Origin: Hydractinia symbiolongicarpus
Lineage: Eukaryota; Cnidaria; Hydrozoa; Anthoathecata; Hydractiniidae
Direction of reading: 5' to 3'
DNA: 60,000 nt
Assembly: GCF_029227915.1 (NCBI RefSeq)
Contig: NC_079888.1
Location: forward strand, 16,167,001 to 16,227,000
The position numbers and the translations under genes were made by a program. Within the stretch, counting starts at the first letter, position 1; each line of letters begins with the position of its first letter. Shown piece after piece: positions 13,601 through 25,600 of this stretch. The notes under the pieces are model-generated. The model did not search any database. It saw only the letters and a list, made by a program, of their open reading frames with translations, and was not told the DNA's origin.

Positions 13601-16600
13601 AAATTACTGTATGTGTTGCTGGTAAGGTTCAATTCACAATTTTTGTTAGAAAAAAATATGATTAAGTCCAATTTCAGAAAAAAGATACAATTTCCAATTA
13701 CAACTAAACTGATAAAGTATATAATGGCAACTACACATTCTGGTTTTCCAACACCTCCCCAAGATTTAATTCCATAATACATAACTGCATTCCAGTCTTC
13801 ACCAGTTAGAATCTAGAAAATGTAACATGAAAGAATGAACAAGAGAAAAAACTAATGTACGGCATCATATCACACAGATTAAATTTATTTCTGGCAGGAT
13901 AGTAGTTCTATGCAACCAAACAAAACTGCATCCTTCTACTCTACAAATTATCAATTTTATCAAAATAAACTTGTGCTAAACCATGTTCACGGTTTCCTTT
14001 AGTATTTTAAAAACATTTTAGAGGCTTTGCAGAGTAAAGAGAGAGTCAATAAAATTAATATTAGAGCAGCTATCATATGAGTGTGCACACCTGAAATACG
14101 GTAACAAGAGATCGCCAGAACGAGTTGAAGTTGCTTCTAGGCATTGTAATGTCTTCAAAATTAAATCGTCCTCCAAAGATTTGCATTCCAAGTAATGCAA
14201 AGATGAGTATGAACAAGGAAAGTAACAGCAGCAAACTGGCTATAGATTTGATACTGTTGACAAGTGACTCCACCAAGTTGCTCAGTGACTCCCAATATCT
14301 ACGATGACGATTACACTTTGGAAATACTGATAACATTAATTGCAAATAAAATTAGCCATAAAATTTGCACAACCAAAACTTTTTTAATTTTATCTTTCAA
14401 CATTTTAAATATCTAAATTACATAGTTTTTTGACTAATAAAAACTTTCTTTTCAGGATTCAGATTTACCAAATATCCAAATAAGTAAAAACACTAACGCA
14501 ATCTTTAAACAAATTTACACATTGTAAGAATGAGATTACCTGGTTACTTTGAATATACGAAGTAATCGAATACATCGTAGCACGCTGATACCGATTGGCG
14601 TTAAACCTGTTGGTACTGTGATGGCCACCTCAAGTAAACTACTAATGACAACCTACAATCAAAACAAAATCACTCTACATTTTTTCGAAATACACAAATC
14701 ATCAAAAAGTAATTTTCAAGTTAAGCTTGCTTTTTTTCCAACAATCCACTTTCTTAACCATAAACAGATGCAATTATGGAAACATAATGGAAAAAACTTT
14801 GTGAAAAATGTGATTCTACTGACTCAAGTTGTCCAAAAGTATAGGTGGTGTGGCATGCAGATGTCCACAGGTTACGTACCAGACAGTCAAATCTGTTGAA
14901 CAATGAAAGCCAATATCCATGAAAACCAAGGCAGTAGACTTTGAGAAGCATTTCAAAAGTAAATAAACCCAAAAAGAAATAATTTGCGCGATCTAAACAT
15001 AAACATTCTTTAATTATAAAATTAAAAAAAAGTACTTTTGATTCTCAAAAATATGATTAAAATTGGTTTGTCTTTGAGTGTTCATGCCCATATGTTTTGG
15101 GTTTTAATATAACCATTACAACCACACAAAATGAAAAACCTAGAAAACAGATTACGTCAAGTGAGACAAACATGTTTGACAGCTTGCTCAACCCTAACCC
15201 TTTTTCTAGTGTTTAGACCATTAACTCTACTGATTGAAACAATGTATTTTTACGGCAGTGATCTTTAAGATTTAGTTGGCAAGTAAAAGCTAGATTCAAC
15301 ACAGAAAATGGTAATATAAACTCTTAGACATACGTAAAAACAAAGTGATGTATTTTGGTTGGTTGTAGTGCTCAACAGCAAGAACCAGCGAATTTAGAAA
15401 GACGGCAATGATAACAGCCCAGTAAAAAGTTTGTGATTTGACAACTTTCCGACATATCCTCCGCAAACGATGATGAAACTTGAAAAAACGTTTTCTAAAA
15501 AAATATTGATAAAATTGGAATAAGTGCAAAACTGGTTATTTGATTTGCAGATGGATATCGAGTTTATGGATTTGCGGATAGATATCCACTTAAAATAGGA
15601 AATATATGACATAATATAAAATTACCATTATAAGATTAAAACGATTAAAGCATAGTGTTACTGTCATTCAAAAATCCAACGTTTATATATCAGTCTACAT
15701 TAACTGTGAAGTTTGGTGGTCTCAGTCAGTAAGCAAATCTTGAACAAACATTTCAAGGGTAATTGATTTATGACAAGTTGACTCAACTTTTTTAACCATT
15801 AGTTACAGACGTACAAACTTTAGATTACACTGTGCACTTTTTTTAACGCCTTCACTCAAATTGGTATTACATTAATATTAGAAAAAAAGAAGAATAACAA
15901 AGTACTACGACATGCCATGTATAATGTTTTAAAGGGATATCTAAGCGTCATGAGACTACAACTTTTTTCCTTTACAACAGATTTTTACAGCAGATAAACT
16001 AATAAATTCATTTGCCTATAATCTCTATTTAGACATACCAAGCTTTTTTAACACAGATTGTGCAGACAAAAAGCAAACTAACTCACTTGATTTTATCTGA
16101 TTTGCTTGCTTGTCCCAGTGCATCTTGCAACTTGGGAGTTATATTAATCCCACCATGAAACTCGCTAAGCCGTTTCGACGACCTTTTCCCATTTGCTACA
16201 AAAACATTAAGTAAATATAATGTACAATGTATCAAATATAGAATTTGAAATTTTTAACTACAAAGTTTTGTAAAAAAAATTTTAAAATTCTGATACCACT
16301 TTACCTAAGTCGAAATCTCGATCTCCACTGTCTTCATCAGGGTTATCTATGTCCTCTAAAAAAAATGAAAATAATACAAAAACAACATTATTATGCTGTT
16401 CACAACAAATGCAGTATTTTTTTTCATGTAATTTTATTTTAACATTGCAATTATGTTTTAAGGTATTCTTTGCTTTCAGCTTATTCTGTACAAAACAAAT
16501 TAATAATTAAAACTTCGCACCTGCTTGTTGAATCCAATCTAAATATCCCTTTACAGCTTCATCAACAAGATGTTTTTCTCTCACTTTCTGAAATTTCCCA

Positions 16601-19600
16601 GATTTCGTTTGGCGTGCTTTCTCTTTCGCAAATTCACTAAATGAGATATGACACACATAACAGTTAAGCTTAAAGTTATATGCCAAACTCACATTGAAAC
16701 AAACTCACGTGTATTAGGGTTTACAACATGATGTTTTTATGTTTTTATATTCATTTTTGCCTGAAGACCACAATGCTTACTTCAAAACAACAGCAAACCA
16801 TAAATAGATTTTATCATTAGATTGATTTAGACTGAAGAAGTATATGAATAGGCAGCACAAGTTGTTGTTTTTAACCAAACCATGCTTCGCTTTGAATTAT
16901 TCTAATCAGTAAGCTTCGTACTTACCCACTCAGGACACCAAGAACAAGGTTCAACACGAAGAATGAACCCCATATAATGAGTGTGACAAAGTATATCCAT
17001 ATCCAGTAATTTCCCATTGCATCTTCAACCTGTGCACAGATATACACATTACTGCAAATTGAACTAAAGCAGGTGTAGGTGATTGATTTTTTTAAACCTT
17101 ATTAAAACATAAAAGGTTAGAAAGTTTTACAGGATGTATTAGTGAAGAGCTCTCAGATCAATTACAGTCTTGTCAAAGAAGAAAAGGCTAGGCGTGCAAC
17201 AATTCACATGCCAAAAAATTTTTCTATGGCGTCCAGGCCATTTTCAATTCTTTAATTACTGTGCTACAACACAGCAGGTTGTTACGACAAGCCTTTTTAT
17301 GCTTTATGCATGCAGTTAATTAATAATTTTTTGTTGAGATGGAAAAAAATTAATAATTTGTCTTGCTAATACAAAAATTGTTTGGATGAATTTGTTCTCT
17401 TGTTTTGATTTATGAAAATGTTAAGGCGAAAAGATAAAAATACTTGCATGCTCAAAAACTTGGTATTAAAAGTCATGCAACAAGAATTTTTATTGTGCGG
17501 TTTTGAAAGTTATACAGAATATACCTGTGATGTTTCTATATTTATACAGCAAGTTATTCTTGTCCTACTTAAAATAATAAAAACAACAGAAAAATTAGTT
17601 TCATAACAAATTTTAGTGTTTTTTACAGTCTCAGAGAAAATTCTTACATTTGCAAAATTCTTTTTAGGGAATATAATTTAGTTGGCAATAGTTAAAGTCT
17701 TTCGCAGCAGTAAAATTATTTAAAATCATAACAGAGGAGGGTATTACGGCAAGCAATTCATGCCTTGTTTTTTGCAAGTAATTCTTTATACGGTGGCCTA
17801 TTTACCACAGTTTTGCAATATAACATTTCAAATAGTGTCAAGAACAAAAAAAAAACATGTAATAGTCATAACGGAGGAGGGTGTTACAAGAAGCATATTC
17901 TGCCCATTTCTTATATTATTTTTCTATATTGCAGACTATTTTAGTGATAGTCTTGCAGTATTACATTTTACCTAGCCTATTTTCATCACCACTTAACCTA
18001 ATCATAACGAAGGAGGGTGTTATAAAAAATATAATGTGTCTTCTTCTTCACTTGTTTTATAACTATTTAAGCGAAAGATAACCTCACTATGTATTTATTT
18101 TTATTATAATCGCATAAAAAAATTTAATTTTACACAAACAATATTGACTTTTACATCTAGGATTTACATCTTACAGCTAGGAGATAATCCAGTCTTGTCA
18201 TTCTACCACATGCGATTGCACTCACACCCCTCTACACACTTTAACCGAATTGTCTGAAACCAAACTAAATGGCAGCTGATCAAGGGGAATTTGGGTTACC
18301 TTTACCTAAGCATCTACCCATTCTTACTGTATTCTTTTTATTTAGTTAAGGTTTATATCACAAGTACAAATTAAATCACACATAGAAATTAAGGTTTTTT
18401 AGCCTATGAATTCACACACAATGTTAATATATTAGATTTGTTTTTGCAAAAATAAAAATGCTACAATATAAGGAACTTTATTTTAAAAACTCACAAAGTA
18501 CATGACATCTGTCCAGCCTTCTAGCGTCACACACGTAAATACCGTCAATCCAGCCAATCCCATGTTGTCGAAACTAGTTATCCCAAAATTTGGTCCTTTC
18601 CAAACGTTCTCGCAACTGGTGCCCGGTGGACATTGGAAACCAAACTTATCGCTTGTACTGCAAGGATGTGGTTCCTCGTATATTATACTCTCTAAAAATA
18701 GAAAAAAATTGTTACATTTTGCCAAAACAAAGAAATATCGCAGGCTTGGTTTATTCATCATTAAATCAGGACTCAAAAGATTCAAGGTCATCTACATAAT
18801 TACCATGCTGCGTTCTAACAATCACAATTTACACTTTTTCAGTTAAAAGTGAAAAAAATGTTTCAATGGATTTCACATGCTTTCTATGCCATAGCTGAAA
18901 ATTTCAATCAGAAAATGGCCAACATGAAGTGCATTAAATGGTAAAAACCTAAAGATCTTCTATGTGGAGAAATTAAACGTTTTAAGGAGTTAGGTTGAAT
19001 AAATTGATGACAATTGTTTTTGCATTGACTAAATAAATAAACAAAAAAAACAAAAAATTTTTTGCTTACTTGATGTTTTATTGTAGCAAGTGAAGTGAAG
19101 TTTGCCCATAAAAAGTTCCACACCAATAATGGCGTATATTATAATTACAAAAACAACTAATAGGGCAATGTAGAACAACGGTATCAGTGCTTTCAAGATT
19201 GACGTTAAAACAATCTGTAAACCTAAAAAAATGTAAGGTGATATTAAGCAAACCCATGTTAGAGAATATAAATTAATATCGCAGCAACAATGACCGAAAT
19301 ACTGATCTATTATTTTCTGTTTTTGTAACCCTGAGGTAGCAAACTATTTTTTTGCTAGGTACCAAAAGCAAATAATAACACATCTGTTTACAAAAGCAAA
19401 ATTTCATAATAGAAATAATATATATCTATGACTACATAAAATTTTTAGCAGATCCATTTTATTAGGCCCTACTTGGGGTTTACAAAATCATCAATCAAAT
19501 GGAATATTAAATAAGTACAGAAAGCCATCAATGTCTATTATCAGTTTATAAAACAATAACTTACTTGGTACACCAGAAACTACACGTAGTGGTCTTAGTA

Positions 19601-22600
19601 CGCGAAAAGCTCGCAATGCTTTGACGTCTAATTCTATATATTTTTCGAAAATTAAAGTAAGAAATCTAAAGAAAAAATTCGTAAAATAAACTTTTTTTAT
19701 CTCTATACCAGTGTGTTTATAACATGGGCAAGTTACCCTTTAGGCAGTTAGTCTCCTCTCTCATTTCAAAATAAAGACACAAGTAAACAATAACTCACCC
19801 TATAATAACTATTGAAAAATCTAAAATATTCCATGCGTTTCGAAGATAAGCACCCGGATGGAATGCAAAACCATAAGCAATTATCTTCAGCATTGCTTCA
19901 ATAGTAAAAACTACAATAAAAAAATACTCGGCTTTCTCCTATAAAAGAAATATAAAAAAAACAATAGTCAAATCTTGTCAATACAACAAAGGTTACACTT
20001 TTGCTTAGCTTTAATTATTAAAACAATATGAAGAAAAAAACATTTTGGCCAGGGATCTTTTATAATAATATATAATGTTACTTTTGTGTATGTGAAAGGC
20101 AATTATTTACTGTATTTCCCTGGGTCTATTTTTTGTATCCCCAGGGCATTGGCATTACAATTTAAAACTTCACAACTTTTTTTTGCCTTCTTAGTCCCTG
20201 TGTCTTGAAAAGTTAGTTCTTTGTCAAGCTTTAATGGCTTGTTTTTTAAGATGGGCTGATGTTTTTGAACTGCAAATCACTTACTTAAAACATTGGCGTC
20301 ATCTTTACTTACTTAAAACACGTCAACGTAAATACATACATTATCGATACATATTAACAAATATTGTAGCTGTTTTGCGCTATCATGGCACACTTTGTTG
20401 TTGGATTAATTATTTGCTTAGCGATTTGTTTACTATGTTTTTTTAGCTATATTTATATTTTATAGAAAAAATAATTTGAGTCGATACAGTTAAACTGTTT
20501 TTGGGTCGGAAATACTGGGAAAATTAAAAATTGTTGAAAAATCATAACTCAAAATATTGTGCTTGGCAAGAATTGCAAAGCTCAGTCAGTAAAGAGAAAA
20601 CAAATATTTTTTTAAGGACGGCCCAGCCATGTCACATTTTCTTTTTTTTATTCTATCCTTAGTTATTTATACAAATCAGTCTTACACAAACAAAAAAAAC
20701 TGTTATCTACAACATTTCGGCCCTTTATTTGGATTTTTTTTAAATTAACAAATCTATTTAATTTATAATTCCTTTATATTTTTTATTTTATAATGTTTTT
20801 CCAGTCAGTTCTTTTAGAACTAAAATGGCTATAAGTGAATTGTTGCACTAGCATTACTAGTCATACAAGTTAGTCTAATATAACACACGAAATGTAGCTT
20901 TACATTCTGCAAAAAGGATAACAATAAATTCATGCAAAGCCTAATACATTCTACCCCTGCAATCAAAGTAATTGTAGTGTTGTATGTTGTAACTCTTCAC
21001 AAATATATTTTAGCATGTTAAAACATGTTTACAATCACCAATGACTTTGTGCAGGTTGTGTGGTCTTTAAAGAGTTTCGTAAATTGACAAAATGAAAAAG
21101 TAAAATTAGTATATATAATGATGTTAATGGAATTGATATCTTGACATATTAGTGTCTAACCAAATCACTAGATGTATTCCCAGTCTGGAAACACAAGTTT
21201 TGCTTATGTAAGAAAAACCAAATAAAACTTAGCTTGCTTAGAAAAATGTGCAATAGAAGGATCAAAATTATCATAACATTTTACTCACCATTCTTTCGTT
21301 TGTAATTGATGTGTCCCCATTTGGTAGTGGTTCTGTGGCAGCAAGAACCGCACATGTTGCAAATATATTTGCCAATATGAAGAAATCAAATGGTCTAGTT
21401 TTTAGTGTTAAAGAGAATAAAAAGCAAACCTGCACTAAAACTAACTACATATACTAAGAAGCATCATCTGTAAACAAAAAAGGTTTAAAAGAGATAAAAC
21501 ATAATTTCTATTCAAACTCTTTATTGCATATTGACCAGTTGTTCTTTCGTTCTAATGCGCTATTGCTCTTTTTGAGGTTAAAGTTAGGCTCCAAAAATTT
21601 CAAATCTAACACAAACGTTTAATAAAGTAATAGAGTTTTATTTAAAGTTTAAACAAAAACACAGAAGTAGTGCCACTGTATGTTAAAGTAAGGGTCTTAT
21701 CTGTGACACTATACTAAGACTTACTACCAACATGGATGTTGCTTGTTATTGTTGAGCATTTTTTGTTTATAAAAAAGTATGGAGTAAGATTATCATTTAG
21801 GTCAATGAAGAAATCCCTTTTAATTTTAAAGTTTACAAAAACCCGTGTTGGAAGAAAAACCTATCCACACACCTTCAAATTTTGTAAACATTCTTAATAA
21901 TCCAGTGACATGTTCAAAAGCCTTATTTTGAACAGTAAACATTTTGATTGTATATTTAAAACACAAGGAAAACTGGTATAAGGGATGCTTTCGACAAGTA
22001 CAGGAGGCTAAAAAAACTGCATTAACCCCTCCGAAACAAAAAGCATTTAACATTGGTCGTTTTTTCCCCAGAGGTGGGCAGTGGGAAACCTTAACTTTTG
22101 CGCGGGTTGTGACGAACCCAGGACAGTATTGTGCATGTTCTTTTCCAGAAATGGAAAGTAGATACAGAACACATCTAGCAAAGGCAACTAAAACCTCTAA
22201 ATATTGCATGAAATTGAAATTCTTTTTATCTTTACACAGTGAAATTAAGCACTACAATCAGTTACTGTTTGTAACTTAAAGAGAAATTCTTTTGCTGTAA
22301 GTATTGTTAAATTAAGTTTTAATTGATCTTTTCATGAAATTTACATGCTTTTTTAAAATAACTAACAGGCACACTCAAGAGCAGAGTTTAAAAAAAAACA
22401 AGGCACATTTATGATTGCATCTATGTACGCAATATTAGTGAAAATTTATCTGATGTAATATGTGGAGTTAAAACTTGCTTGACAAGATACTTAATTTCAA
22501 AATAACGGTATGTAAGTATTTATATACATTTTATGTGATGTTCTTTTTTTTAGAATATAAAAAATATAAAAAAATTATATGAGTTTACAATGTTATTTTA

Positions 22601-25600
22601 ACAGCCATATATTTTTTAATCACATACACTAACTACAACAACATATAAGGAGAAAAGAATGAAAATTTTAAAGCTAATTAAATAATTAATTCAGGAATTT
22701 TAAATTATTTCCCGGTGACTTTAGAGGATAAAATCCGAAGGCCTTTATCCTTTAGAGATTTTTGCTACATTATTATGTTTAACATCTTGATAAAAGGTTT
22801 TCTATAATGTAAATGTTTCATAAAGGCAGAGTTCAACTTTAAATAAAAAATATTTAGATTGAAAATGAACGCAACAAAATTAACAGCTTTGGTATAGCAA
22901 AATGAACTGAATATGGTGGCAGTCAATAACACCGCGGAATAACCATCAGTGTTGACATTTGTTATTTTTTCATAGACATGAGAACAGTTGGTGCTAACAA
23001 AACATTTCTACTAGTTAATAAAAACAGAGTTGTAAACACAAAGAGATTTTAGCCATGGTTAAGAATAATACGATGACAGATTTATTAATCACCGAAGACA
23101 ATGGCTTTTGCCTAAATACTCACTAGAATATATGAGCCGACAAAAATAATGGAAGACAATGAGCAACAGTTTTTAAGTGGGAGCTTAAACTTCTGTGTAA
23201 CCACTTGAAAAAAAATAGGTACATCGTAATCAAAAGTTTATAAAAAAAAACAATTTCATTCTTAAAAACTTAACCGATTAATTAGCACTCAAAAAAAATT
23301 TTAAAAAACTTATCTTTTTTAAAAACAATATTTGTTTATCAAAATAAAACCACTAAGGAAATAAAATCTTACCACTACCCTTTAAGAAAAGCAACTGAAT
23401 CATTTGCAAATACAAGCCTGTTCTGTCATTTCCCTTACCCAACATTATGTGCAAAAATTAATTTTATGCAGGTAATAATATATTATTTTGTTTATAACAA
23501 ACCCTAGGTCAATCACGTATTTTTAACAAATTTCATTTCTGGGTTAGTTTTACAGGAGTAATTCTATACTTGCAAAAGTGTTAACAAGTCATGGTCACTG
23601 CCCTTCCTGTTTCACACCTTTAAAGATGGACACAACTTCAGGGTTTTTTTCATCAACAAACATATTTGAACTAATCAAATGGTAAAGAAGTAATTCGTAC
23701 ATACAGCATGAAAATTACTATATGTGTCCATTTATAAATTCTCACCTAAAACAACAAACAAGTTTCATAATGCTTTTATTAGCATTTACCAGGTCAAAGA
23801 TTCTCTGAGTTTTTAAATACCCATTATTTCTCAATTGGTATTATTTAATCTATGCCTAAACACTTTACAATGGCTAAAACGTTCTCTATAAAGTGCACAA
23901 TATAAATTAATTTTTGCATGCAGTGATGTCAACATTACTTTTCCAAATTAAAAACTACAAGTTTAAAGTTTATCTAAAAATGCAGAGTTCCCACTTCCCG
24001 TTTTTTAATGAGATTCAGGAGAATCTTAGCTATTTTTTAGGAGATTTAACAGCTGATTTTAGGAGATTTAATAGCTGATAATTAGGAGATTTTAAAAAAA
24101 TTTGAATTAGTGAAAGTGTAACAAGTGAACAAGAAAGACAAATTGTATTCATCAGGTTAGCTGATGCAAAATATAAATGTATTAGATTTATATTATACAA
24201 ACTGCTCTAGAAAATTAATGCTATTTTCTTAATTATATTTTTGTTGTTTGTAAATGTTCCAGATTACAGTATCACGAGGTCAAAATTATGTTTACCAAAA
24301 AAGGTTGCTGTTAATAGAGGTTTGAAGGAAAGAAGATTGATTAAACCACTGTATTTACGCAAATATATACTTTTCTCTAGATTCTTGTCGTTAGACCATT
24401 CCTAACAGGAATAGTTTTTTCACAAGTAAAATAAGTTGAATGTCAAATTATTTTTTTAATGTAAAGGTTTTGCTCTACTGTATTATATTGAACCAAGAAA
24501 TAAACCCAGAGAAGCTAAGAAGTCTTAATGCTAATGTATATTCTTCCTTTAATACATAACATGCTGCTGAGCAAAGAAAAAACTACATTAAGTCTAAATC
24601 ACATGACCCTAACATCAGTTGAGACAAAAAATCAAAAATAATCAGTTGATCTTCTTAACCAGGATCAAGACTACAGTGTTCGTTAAATCACAATGAATCA
24701 CATTGCTAGTAGGTCAGTCATCAAAAAAAAAGTTGAACACAAAAACATATTATTTCATACTTAATTAATTGCTTAGGTTACACTCAAACTTTTTTTAAAT
24801 TAACCAAGTGTTTCTTTGATATGTCTAAATTACAGCTATCAATTACACTTAATATGCAATTAATTAAGATAAGAATTAGCGCATCTTTTTTTACCACCTC
24901 ACATTTGTTACCTGTTACTTTGTACAGATAATAAAAAAATAGAGAAATAAACAACAAATATAAAAATAAGAGGTATATATGAGACGTAAACATTTGTTTC
25001 AAAATATTACAAACACAGGGACGCACAGGGGAGAATTGCTGGGAAACAATAAAATAAGTATTTTAAATCCAAGACAACAAGATTAATGTTAATTGGATGA
25101 GCACCTGTTCCTTTTATTTCAAAGAAGTTTTTTATTCTTATGATGATCTCAGCCTTAGGCAACCTTTTATAAACAGCTTGGTATGTTATTTAACTTTATA
25201 AGCAAAAAAAAAATCAGGATAAAGAAAAATTATAATATATAGCATGTAGGTAACACTTGATATATATGATTAAAAAAAACTTTTGAATGCCTGTTTTGGA
25301 GGTATGATATAAATGATATTTATGATATATTTTCTAAAGGAATCCTGACGTGCAGTCTTTCTAACTCAATTTGCCATTCCATTGTCTGTTTTAGTTAACT
25401 TGTTTCTCAGCATACATTTCAATCAAATCAAAATCAGCAAAGAAAAGGATAAGAATAGAGTGGAAAAAATATTAAAATAATCATATTGATACAGTTCCAC
25501 TAATAGACAACATTTTTGAAACATTTTCCCATCTGGTTAATGGCAGTAAAAACTAATATAAAACAGTTTTTTTAAATTTGATTTGTTAGTCAACAAATTG

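Noticed and set aside
18502-18846. Plus-strand frame of 114 codons
   Set aside because: It overlaps Cav1 exon 6 on the opposite strand and has no features of its own.
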